Source: Bilabrum cf. latius
Taxonomy: Eukaryota; Bigyra: Bicosoecida; Bigyra; Bicosoecida
NCBI GenBank assembly: GCA_965178125.1
Contig: OZ237760.1
Span: 558,001-622,000, forward strand
DNA length: 64,000 bases
Reading direction: 5' to 3'
Shown here: piece by piece, positions 37,401 through 47,831 of the stretch
Numbering within the stretch: the stretch's first letter is position 1
Layout: the number at the start of each line of letters is the position of its first letter
Position numbers and translations under genes: made by a program
The notes under the pieces: model-generated
Seen by the model: only the letters and a program-made list of their open reading frames with translations
Databases searched by the model: none
What the model was told of the DNA's origin: nothing

Positions 37401-39753
37401 GAGCAAGAACGCCGGACTTGACCCAAGCGAAATGAGGGAGGTGGCGCAGCAGCTCGGCCAGATTGGCTACCGGATCTTCGCCGTGAATCTGCAAGATTCC
37501 CGCGGTCCAACCGTGATTGCTGATGCTGCTTGCGATACACAGGGCAAGGTGATGCCACTCAACTCAGAGACTACTGCTTTCGATGCGCTCCGGCCCTACT
37601 TTGATTACTTGCGGGAGTCCATCGCAACGGGTGCTGCGATACTGAGCCGCCCGTACATTGACACGTCTGGTCTCGGACTCATTATGACTGCATCTGCACC
37701 AGTGTACGTTGGATTGGTGTTTGAGGGCATTGTGGGAATTGACGCCACCCTGCAGGAGGCGGAAAACGCGCTGATCAGCCAGAAGTGGGGCACCGTGTAC
37801 GCCTTCTTGATCAACGGCGAGGGCAGGGCGATCGTGCACCCGCTGCTGAGACCTTCAAACGAGCTTACATCTGACCCAATCTACCCTGACGTGGCGGAAC
37901 TGGAAGCGGAAGTAGGCACGGCCCAATACGACTCCTTCGTGCAGCAGGTTTGGACGCCAATGCTGGCTGGCAGCACCGGTCAAGTCACCATCCGGAACAT
38001 GAGGAGGAGGCTTCCGAAGGGCGACAAGCTGGACGGGGAAACGGTCATCACTCGCGATCAGACGTACTATTTCAGCGACATTCCCGGCACGGAGTTCTCG
38101 TTTGCGTACGTTTTCGGCCCCGAGGATAGCGAGTTTCGGGTTGCAGTCGGCTCCGGGGCAGGCAACGCAGCAAGGGTGGCCGCCGCAGGTGACGAGTTCT
38201 ACCATCGCCTGGACAAATATCAGGACCCTGCCAGCAACATACCGTAGGCACGCATCGACGACCTTCACATCGAGAGTAAGGGCAGCGACGACCGGCTCTA
38301 CCCTGGGCTGCAGATCAGCACCCGTCACTCGACCTACAAGCTAGCCCCGTCAGCCTTCTGCAAGTCAGAGGAGTACATCGCGGACGTGACGGCCGACGGC
38401 TCTTTCTCTTTTGTGGATGATTTCATGCGCGCGAGCTACGCGAACGCCTCTGGCTTGTTCCCCAATCCAGGGTGCGATCTTGCCGATGCCTCGGTCGAAC
38501 CCACTGGAGCTGGGTCAGAGCACGCGAACGAGACATTCCGCACGCAGCTGCAAGTTCGTCCGGACGTGGAATTGACTCACGCCGTCGAGCCAGCCTGGGT
38601 CGCTGCGGCTGCATCAAGTGGTGCGCTCAGCAACATACTGTGGAGGTACACGTCTACCGTGCAGGGAGTGTTCCGGATCTACCCAGGCACGCGCATGCCC
38701 CATGCATTCGATCCAACGACGAGGCAATGGTACCGCCGGGGGCTGGCAAGTCGGGGCAAGCTCGGTCTCACGACGCCATACTTGGATGCCGCTGCAGGAC
38801 TCCGGATCAGCACGATCGCCGCTCCGGTGTTTGCAGGAAGGACGAACCACTCCTTGGTGGCATGCAGCACCAGCGCGGAGTGTCCTCTCGGCCGCTGCTA
38901 CGGCGGGTACTGCTCTTCGACACAGATGGAAGGCGTTGCCGGGATCGATCTCACGTACGAAGACTTCCAGTCGCTGGTGACGCAGACGATGATCCGCTGG
39001 TCGAGCAGCAACGACGACGTCGGCGACAAGGGGTGCTTCCGCGCGTACGACTGCCCGGCCGGGTGGCTGAACGGGGTCGATCGGTGCGAAACGAGGTGCT
39101 TTCTGGTGGACAGCGCTGGGCTTCTCCAACTAGACCCAGCCTTTGACAACCAAGATGCCGCTGCTGAAGCCACCTATACCAGCGTGAGCCTGGGCGAGAG
39201 GGCCGGGCCGGTGATGCTGGATCTGCTGCGGCGCGGGTTTGCAAGGCGAGTGGACTCGATCGACTACCAGGGTACTTGCACCGTGACGAGCGAGGAGGAT
39301 CGCATTGCGGTGACTCTTGATGGCCTCACGCAGACTGCAGCCGAAGCGGATGCTTTTGCTCGGACGCGCGGCGACTTTGATCCGTTCGACAACACGTTCG
39401 GCTGCGTGCAGCAGGTCCGGTCCCTTGATTTCCTGCCCTCGGCCATTGAAGCTGCCGGCGGTGTGGTGGAGGGAACTGTGAGGACCAGCTGCTTCCGCGC
39501 GTCGTATTTCCTGGCCCCCCTGCCGGGGGTGGACTCGTACCTCCTCGTGATCGAGGATGCCGCTGAAGCGACCTCAGATGTTCCGCTTGCGTGCCACCTG
39601 GACAACCGGCTGGCCGTGGCTCGACTCACTCAGGTGGTCAACTAGACATGCACCGACGAAGGGGCGGTGCTGCCAGGCGGAGGCGGGTCTGGCAGCAGCT
39701 TCCAACCGACCTGTCCGGCACGAACATCCTACAGCATGGTATGCCTTCCGTGA
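34446..39753 (+). CDS. alpha2delta-like VWA/double-Cache surface protein with Cys-rich N-terminus
   Basis: 1,704 residues from two exons (34446-34658 and 34852-39753), with TAGs at 35479, 36358, 38245 and 39643. Order: signal peptide; Cys-rich module 1 ('NACCNTNE', 'DCLRVLNYMYCWPCSPD', 'CRSMCDAIYDFC'); hydrophobic stretch; Cys-rich module 2 ('NACCTNPE', 'CAAAFSYLTCSPCSSRQ', 'CEGYCNVMYRAC'); further hydrophobic segments; a VWA_N-like region; VWA with MIDAS 'DCSTSMRS' (Asp754); two Cache-type regions ('RPWYVG', 'FDPTTRQWYRRGL', 'VAGIDLT'). The Cys-rich modules resemble folate-receptor-like domains. VWA plus Cache is the architecture of calcium-channel alpha2delta subunits and CACHD1, so a channel-associated or sensory role is inferred. 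The 3' end is uncertain: skipping a GT-AG segment (39739-39795) would replace the last residues with a possible TM helix. Confidence 0.82.
34659..34851 (+). other. intron 1 of the alpha2delta-like gene (193 nt, phase 0)
   Basis: Donor GTAAGTGG, acceptor ATCGCAG. Splicing moves the frame from exon 1 to the long downstream frame and joins 'LPTGSSP' to 'LKTTSSDC'. This restores the same Cys spacing seen, uninterrupted, in the second Cys-rich module. Confidence 0.85.
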
Positions 39754-39963
39754 GCCTTCGGGGGCCTTGACAATTGATCTGCTTGCTCAATATAGATTTC
39801 GCTTGTTATTTGCTGCGGCGCATACCTCCCTACCATCGTCTCCGCCGGCTACTACAACACCGATGACCTCCGGGTGACACGTACCCGGAACCGGAATGCT
39901 CGATTTTTGACTAGGCTAATCTAGTGCACTGTGCACAGTCTTTAGCCGCTCTCACCTGGCTGC
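39754..39963 (+). other. spacer before TatD; may hold a terminal exon of the upstream gene
   Basis: 210 bp. The stretch 39796-39963 is free of TAA and TGA in the frame shared by the upstream gene and TatD. It would encode a hydrophobic segment ('LVICCGAYLPTIVSAGYY') followed by Arg-rich residues. Whether it is coding, or only 5' UTR of TatD, cannot be settled from sequence. Confidence 0.35.
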
Positions 39964-41490
39964 ATGGCACTGGTTGATGCTCATTGTCATGCGCAGCTCC
40001 TGCGATCGAACGAGCTTCGCTAGCTATGCACGAAAGCGCCTAGCTTCTGCCGTCTTGCTACGTGCTCAACTGCAACCGCAGATTGGTCGGCTACAGTCTA
40101 CACCGCACAGCGTATTATAAGGTCAACGGAGTAGTCCGAATGCCATACAAACAAACTTCGAATCGTAGTCGCGCTTGGAATACACCCGTACAGGTGTTCA
40201 GAAGCTTCTGACAGCTACGCTTCAAACCTTCGAGACGTGCTTGAACTCTGTCCGGGCGTCATTGTCGGAGAAATAGGCTTAGACAAGAGTAAAAAGGGAT
40301 TAAATGCATGTCCCTTTGACCTGCAGACTCGCCTATGTCGAGGACAACTTGAGATTGCAGCGCAATTAGGTCGGCCAGTTGTGCTTCACTGCGTGAGGGC
40401 CACAGGGCCTCTGGCAGAGCTCCTTAAAGAAGCGCAAGGCAATGCAAAGCACAATTGCTGGCAGGGTATCCCATCTGTTATGGTACACTCGTATGGTGGA
40501 AGTCCAGATGGCATCATCCAGATTCAAAAGGCTGCCCAGAAACCCGGAGGGAAAGGTACGCAAGTAAAAGTAGCTTTTGGATTCACAGCGGGTATGCTCG
40601 CAAATAAAATGGCCAAGAAGGCACGCTTAAGCGTGCAGCATTGCGCAATGGACCAGATTCTCTTGGAGACGGACTCACCGGACCAGCGGCCGCCGCAAGA
40701 TGCCATCGAGGCCGCATCGGCCGAGTGGGCGAAGGCGTGCGCCGCTGGTAATTACAGTAGAAGAGATAGAGCGAGCGGAAAGTGCACCACGGCTGCATCC
40801 CCTGCTGCAGGTGAAGCAACCAGGGACGGCTCCTCGACACCGGCGAGCGGGACACCAGTGGCAGGAAGGGCCGGCCCGGGTGCTTCATCCATCGCTTGTT
40901 GCGAGCCGTCCCGGGCTGCCGCATCAGCGGGCGGACCTGCCAAATGCGCAGCCGCGTCCGGAGATACAAGCATAGACAGAAATATCCCTATGAATGTGGT
41001 TGTTGCTTTGCATGAGGCATCCAAGCTCAAGTCTGTGGGGATGCTGGACCTCCTGGAAGCGGTGCGCGGCAACTTTGACGAGCTGTTCAGCGGGTACTGC
41101 ATACGCGACGCGGCCACGCTCGAGGAATACGAAGGCCACATTAAAGGCATTCTAGGTGCTGCGTGTGCGACTGGTGACCCTGATGAGAGAACAAAGGTCG
41201 AGTGCGAAGATCGTGATACCGACCGCGAGACACCGTCGTGCTGCGGGACCACTGCAAGCGCGGAGCCATCTGCTGGTCTAGAGGAAATATCAAAGCCAGA
41301 GGAAGGTGCCTCTGGGTCAACCATGAAGTCAAGCTCTTCGCCACCTGAAACATCAGAAGCGGCTGAATTGGAATCTCCCTCATTGCCAAGGTAGGCTACG
41401 GGCGAACCGCACGGAGCAAGACCAAGCACCGGCGCGGCGGGTGAGAGCAAATCCAAAGCAGAGGCGGCAGTGCCGCACAAAAGCAGCTAA
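39964..41490 (+). CDS. TatD-family metal-dependent deoxyribonuclease with long C-terminal extension
   Basis: 508 residues, three TAGs (40021, 40132, 41392), stop TAA 41488-41490. Amidohydrolase-type TatD motifs are complete: metal ligands in 'VDAHCH' (His7, His9), 'ALGIHPY', 'VGEIGLDK' (Glu103), 'VVLHCV' (His142), 'MVHSYGG' (His175) and 'LLETDSPD' (Asp237). The enzyme should be a 3'-5' exonuclease/DNase as in TatD/TATDN proteins. The start at 39964 is chosen because only from there is the HxH motif included; this needs TAG 40021 and 40132 as sense. Residues beyond ~260 are a Ser/Ala/Gly-rich extension interrupted by a conserved-looking helical piece ('HEASKLKSVGMLDLLEAV'), absent from ordinary TatD proteins. 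Converges with the ABC transporter, 72 bp apart. Confidence 0.9.
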
Positions 41491-41562
41491 AACCATCGCT
41501 TCTTGTTGCAATCAAGTGATACGAAAATACCATAAAGAGAGATTCCCCGAAGCAGGAACGAA

Positions 41563-44500
41563 TCATAGGTCAACGTCGTCTTCAGGCGAGAGACCATCTA
41601 GGTCATCCCCGCTGTCCACGCCCCCGGGCGTCGTGGCGCCAACCACGCCCTCATATACCCCACCGCCGCGCCCCGCGATTCCAAGGCTGAGGGGTCCTCC
41701 GTCAAACGACAGAGATGCCGCCCCGGAGAAACCACCGGACTGGATATCAAACCCGTCTTCCTCCATCGTGAGCATCCTCCGCTTGTCCACGTCGTCCAGC
41801 AGCGAGTACATGTGCGACAGCCAGGCACGGCGGTCCACGCCGGCCCGCTCCAGCTCGTCAGCCCACGCCTGCCCGTGCCTGGTCCGCAGCGAATCGAGGA
41901 TGAACCGCACGGACGCGTCGAAGCCTTGTCGCAGCCCCTCCCTCCTGGCTTGCGCCATCATGGCCTCAGCCGCCGTCGCACCGCCGCCTCCAGAGCCGAC
42001 CTCTGCCAGCAGCGCGGGCGTTGCCACGCTGACATGCGACGACGCGCGCAGTCTTTGAAGCTTGCCCCTGTTTGATTCGTCTGACATGATGCCGCCAGTG
42101 CCGGCCGAGGACGCTGCCCCACCAGCGCCGACATGCGACATGGCTGAACCCCGGCGAGCCCGGACCGCCGTGGCCGCAGAATTCGCACCCTCCCCTGCCA
42201 CTCCGCCCCCGTCCCGCGTGGCTTCCGCGGCGGCGTCCTCAAGCTCCTCTTGGAGAGACACCTCTCCGCGGGCGACGCGCTCGAGGAACGCTGCGTTTGC
42301 TGGGCCAGTCTCGTCGACCAGGGACCGGAAGATACCGTCGGGGTTTTGCAGGAGCTCAGAGGGAGGGCCGTACTCGGCCACCTGGCCCTTGTCCAGCACG
42401 AGAATGAGGTCGGAATCAATCACAGTGTTGAGACGATGGGCGATCGTTAGGCGCGTGATGCCTTTGAATTCCCTGCGCAGTGTGGCCTGCAGGATCGTGT
42501 CGGTCTCCGTGTCGAGGTTGGCGCTGGCCTCGTCGAGGCAGAGGATGTTGCTCTTCTTCAGCAATGCACGGGCGAGGCACAGCAGCTGCCTCTGTCCCAC
42601 CGACAGGTTGTTGCCGCCCTCAGCTACTGGATACTGCAGCTTCTTCGGGTGGCTCTCCACCAGCGGCGCGAGCTGCGCCTTCGTCAGCGCCTTCCACAGC
42701 GCCGTGTCGTCGTGCCGGTTGAAGGGGTCGAGGTTGTACTTGATGGTGCCTGCAAAGAGCACGGGGTCCTGCGGGATAATGGAGATGGCCTGCCTCACGT
42801 CGCGGAGACCGTACTGCGCGATGGTCTCGCCGTCAAACTCGATGCTGCCATCCTTGAGCTCGATCAGGCGATACAGAGCCTGCATGATGGAGCTTTTCCC
42901 CGCCCCCGTGCGGCCGCACAGTCCCACAGATTTTCCAGCTGGGATGGTGACGGTGAGCCCGTTCAGGACGGGAGGCAGGTCGGGCCTGTAGCTCATGACC
43001 ACGTCCTTCATCACAATCTTTCCCGTTGTGGGCCAGTGCTTGGGAGGCTTCGGCAGGTCGGAAGCTTCCAGAGGCTTTTCCGGCTTCACGTCGCACATCT
43101 CAAGCACTCGTTCCACCGAATTGAATGCGTTCTCCGCCTCAGCGAGCATCCGCAGGCACATATTGAAGCTGACCGTGATGGTGAGCGAATAGGACACTGC
43201 CAGCCCGACGTTCTCTGGACCGATCGCATCGCGGGACACGATACCAAAGACGGCGGTGGCGACAAGCATGAGCCCGCCGATCACCTCGAGCCGGATGGAA
43301 AGCCAGCGGTTGGCCGCGTTGGACATGTAGACCATCTTGATGTTGTTGTCCAGCTTGTTGGCCGCCTCGACCGTCTCCCTCTCCTCCGCGTCATGGGCCC
43401 GGATGATCGACATGCCGTCGAGCGTCTCCGTGAAATGGTTGTAGACTGGCGACCTCGAAACGGCGTCGAGTCTCTTGAGCTCCCTGCTGGAAGTCCTGAA
43501 CCACCTCTGCAGGAAGTAGAAGATCGTCATCAAGGGCACGTAGGCAACCAGTGAGTACGGCGTGGCCGTGCCAACGATGACCACGGTCCCCAGCAGCTGA
43601 ACAGCCGACGACATGAGAAGCTGCACGTTGAACATCAGCGCGGTGTCCATCGTGGAAACATCCTTCGCGAAACGATTCAGCAGTCTCCCCACCGGAGTCG
43701 CATCGAAGAAGGACATCGGAGCTCGGAGGATGCTCCACAGCAGCCTGGCATGGAGCACAGAGGACGCCTACACGCTTGCATTGGCTGCCATCACGGAGAT
43801 GAGCGCCTCCATGACGATGTTGAAGAACGACAGGGCGAAGTACACTCCCATGTACAGCTGAATCGTGCCGCCTTCGACGGCGTCCGTCGACCACACGCCC
43901 AGCCAGAAGCTGCTGCCCACGCGAGCGGCCTCTCCGAATAGCAGGGAGAACGCCACCGTAAGGAAGAAGCATAGTCCGCCAGCAGCCTCCACGTATCCCC
44001 AATAGACCTTGAAAGAGATGCCACCGACAGCTCGCTTCTCTTCCTGGATCAGCTTGGCTCTCTTCTTCCTCTCCTGCTTCTTCTTGTCCTTCTGGTCCTT
44101 CTCAATGCCCTCGACCTGGCTGCCTTCAGCCACGATGGCAGCGCTGGCCGCGCCGTCCTTGGGTTCTGGGGTGCCCAAAGCACCGCCAGCGGCATCCGCT
44201 GAGACCGATGTCCCGCCAGAAGCAGGAACCACTGCGGGACCGGAAGGGGCTGCAGCGCCGCCCCCGGCCTGCAGCTGCACATCATCAGCGGACGCAGCCG
44301 CCCCACCGCCACCTGCCTCGGCAGCAGCCGTGCCTTTCTCTTCCTCTTCTTGACCTCCCTCATCAGGCCCGCTCCTGCCTACAGTGGCAGCTCGGGCGTC
44401 GCGGCGCTTGGCCTCTTCTTCCGCCTGCTTCTCGCTGGCGAGGTGCTCGTGCATGAGGGCACCAAAGGCGGAGCCTTCCTGGTGCATGAGCTCGTTGGGC

Positions 44501-47495
44501 TTGCCAAACTCAACCACCTCTCCGCCGGCAACGACTAGCACCTTGTCGCAGTCAGGCACAAAATGCAGCTGGTTGGTCGCGACGATCCTCGTCTTGCCGC
44601 TGAGGTGCCCCCGCACGCACTCGTGGAACACCTTGGCGCTGACCTTGGCATCCAGTGCGCTGAGAATGTCGTCCAGAATCATGACGTCGGCATCGGAGTA
44701 GATGGAACGAGCCAGCGCCACGCGCTGCTTCTGTCCACCGCTGAGAGTGCCGCCCCGCGAGGCGAGCTCGGTGCTGTCTCCGGCACCGAACTGCTCGAAA
44801 TCGCTCTCAAGGTTGCAGGCCTTGACCACGCTGTCGTAGCGCTCCTGGTCAAAGGGCATGCCAAACACAATGTTGTTCTTCACGGTCTCCTGGAAGATCC
44901 ATGCCTGCTGCGGGGCATACGCGACGCTCCCGGACACGTACACTTCTCCCCTGCTGCAGTGCATGTCGCCGATGACCGCTGCGAGAAGACTCGATTTTCC
45001 ACCGCCAGTGGGGCCCACGATTGCGACCAGTTCCCCGGGCTGCACCTCAAAGTTGATCTTGCGCAGGGTGGGCTGGTCACCCCACTAAAACCACCCGCCT
45101 CTGACAGCCACAGAGCCGATCGGGCCGCGGACGGACTCGTTGTCCTTGCCGGCTCCCGAGCTGGACCCCTCCTTCCCGGTAATATCGTCGTCCTCATCGT
45201 CATCATCATCGTCATCGTCATCAGCAGCAGCCTCCTTGCCGGCATGCTTTCCAGTCGCCCGTGCCCCACCCCTGTAGACCGGGGTGCCGGGCAGGCCGTG
45301 GGTAGTGGCATCGAGTTCCTCTTCCCTCAGGAAATCCTGGATCCTGTTGATGCTCACCATGGTCTCGAGCAGCATGGCGGCAGTGCGCGGGAGCAGGAGC
45401 AGGGGCCAGAACGCGAGCTGGAACAGGGACAGGGAGTAGAAAGCCACGGCGGGAGTGAGCTCGCCGCCCGTCGCGGCAAAGGCTCCAAAGCTGCCAAGAG
45501 CCAGCAGGATGGGGTTGAAGCGGATCAGCAGCAGGCTGAACGAGCGAAACCAGGAAATCCACCGGATCCATCCGAGCTCCTCCTCTCTGTGGCTCTCGAT
45601 CTGCTCCTTCATGGGCTGCTCCCAGCTGTAATACTTGACCACGCGCGCGCCGGAGACGACTTCGCTCACTGCCTTCACCCTCGAGTCGGTGTGCTTCAGG
45701 TACTGCTTGGTCCACACGGCTACCGTGTTCATCACCCACAGCTGGAGGGGCAGTACTATAAACAGCGCCAGGAAACCAGCAAAGACAGATGCGCCGAGAC
45801 CGTCGTAAAGCAGGTACATGGCCACGGCCAGACGAACGGGTGCCGACCAGACGTTGTGTGCCATCTGGGCCGCCATCGCGATCTTCTCTGCGTCGCTCGA
45901 AATGAGGGAAGAGATCTGTCCGATGGACCTGCTCTGCCGGGCCTCGTGCGACATGCGGAGGCTCTTGCGGTACACCGCCTGGGTGAGGGCTGCTCTGGTG
46001 TTGAGACCGGCGTTGGTGACCTCGTGGAAGTACCTGCACAAGGGGGAAGCAAGCGAGGAGCGACGTGGGTGGGCGTGCTAGGGAATATTGACGCGACGCT
46101 GGGGAGGAACAAAGAAGGTTCCTCGGGAATAGCCGAGGCCAACCGATGATCCGATCCGATCCGATCCGATCCTGCTCACTTGTTCTCCGAGATGGTCATG
46201 ATCATGAGCGCGACGAACATGCCGGCCACCAGCGCGAAGGCGTACCCATTCCCGAACTCGGGGTCGTCGTCCTGCACCCAGTCGATGAGCTGCCTCAAGA
46301 GAATGCTGGGAGCGAACTGCGCACCGTTCTGGAAGGCAAGATACAGGCCCGCTGTGCCGAACTGGCAGCCGAAGGCGTACCGCATGGCCTGCAGCACCGA
46401 TGCCTCCTGCCCGTCTTGCTTGAACAGGTCCGTCCAATGCGCTGCAAAGCGCGAGTACACCGGCACGGACCGGTTGTGCCTGGGCAGCGGCTCGATGTCT
46501 TTCTGCAGCAGGGGTCGCTTGATCCCCAACGAGATGAGAGCGTCCACCCAGCTGAACACCATGGCGCTCAGGCAGGAAGCCTGCATTTCAGGGTGGTTGT
46601 CCGGCTCCGACTCCTGCCCAGGCTTTGCCCCGCGCACTCTGATCCCAGCCGCAAGTAGATCGTCTCGACCGATCCCGTAGTCCGAGGCAGCCACTAGACC
46701 GTCGTCGTCGAGCGACCCGCCTGGAGCACCGTCCGCGCCCGTTGCGTCTCTCAGCAGCTCCTCTGCCGTGACGAGTCTCCCAGTTGAGCGGTACTCCTCG
46801 TCCTGGTCGTGTGCTCGCAGCAGCTCGTCCTGCTCGGCAGAGGTGCCGACACCTTGCTCACCCCTGCGGATCCGCTCCCGGAGTGCCCGAACGTGCTCCT
46901 GCCTCCGCCTCAGCGCCCGGATGAGATCCAGGTCCGATTCCCTGAAGAGATAGGTCACGAGAACGCCCAGGACCTGGGAGCAGAAGGCCACGAGGTACAG
47001 CGCGAAAAAATAGGAACGGCCGTCGAGGCCGCTCAACACGATTTGGCTTCGCATGCGCACGCCCTCTGCCGCCACAGCGAACAGCAGAAGGAAGGGCACG
47101 ATGAAGCGGCCACGGGGCCGGTATCGCTTCCATTCGAAGAAGTACACTCCGAACATGGCGATCCAAGCCGCCATGTTCAGCGGCTCGGTGACAAGCTCGT
47201 ATGTTGCGAACGAGTCTGTGGCAATGAGGCCATTGAGCATCAACAGGCTAACGACTACTTGCGCTACCATTGCAAACGATACTATCGCCGATGGAATCAA
47301 TCCTACCGTGGCAAGCGGATCGGGCAGAGGAGCCACGCCGCTCAGCTGCCACGCCCGCACCACGAGCAGAATCAAGAACGCAAGCTGCACCACTCCTCGC
47401 AGGACAATATCTTCGAAGCACGGAGAGCTCCCAGTCAGCGACAAGTTGTCCAAATCGACCTCAGAGGACCATCCATTGTTCTGCAAGACGATCAT
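41563..47495 (-). CDS. ABCC-type (MRP-like) ABC transporter
   Basis: 1,928 residues from two exons (47495-46180 and 46033-41563). ATP-driven export of organic anions or conjugates is the family role; substrate unknown. Order: an N-terminal multi-helix TMD0-like region and acidic linker; TMD1; NBD1 with Walker A 'GPTGGGKSS' (~778), signature 'LSGGQKQ', Walker B 'VMILDDILSALD'; a charged linker; TMD2; NBD2 with Walker A 'GRTGAGKSS' (~1478), 'LSVGQRQ' and 'ILCLDEASANLD'. NBD1 has Asp where NBD2 has the catalytic Glu, the asymmetry typical of ABCC proteins. TAGs: 45085 in 'GGWF(TAG)WGDQ', the NBD1 A-loop region (F-x-W), and 43768 in 'NASV(TAG)ASSVLH' at the TMD2 coupling region. A poly-Asp run precedes NBD1. 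Stop is TGA 41563-41565; an in-frame TGA 47520-47522 limits the start to ATG 47495. Confidence 0.93.
46034..46179 (-). other. intron of the ABCC transporter (146 nt, phase 2)
   Basis: On the minus strand the donor is GTGAGC and the acceptor TTGTGCAG. Without splicing the frame stops at TGA 46176-46178. With splicing it reads 'SENKYFHEV', which matches the ABCC TMD1 pattern (YFh..., then R..L...YRKSL). The intron contains a short direct repeat of GATCC (about five units, 46149-46173). Confidence 0.88.
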
Positions 47496-47831
47496 TGAGA
47501 CTTCAGAAGATGCAACAAATCAAACGGGTCAAGCGCAACGACATTCAGCGGCTCCTAGCTCAAAATGGAATACTTTTGCAGTTGCCTGCATCCGAGCAAC
47601 CATACTCAACTCACTTGACAGAAACCTTCGATTGAAGAGCCCATTTGGCGCAATTGCGCCGGAAAATAGTGTGTCCACGTCCCATGTCTCGGATCCTGGA
47701 TTTCGATCGGAGCTCCGGAGAAACAATCGTTAAATGCCTCACTTCGTGGTCACACCAAAGAATTAAGAAGCACTAGACCTATTCAAGAGGCTACAGGCCG
47801 TTGACTTCGTAAATATAGCATGAATTAAAGC
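47496..47831. other. divergent promoter region between ABCC and thioredoxin reductase
   Basis: 336 bp separating two divergent starts. No gene or RNA is recognised. It is AT-rich near the thioredoxin reductase start, and both promoters must lie here. Confidence 0.45.
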
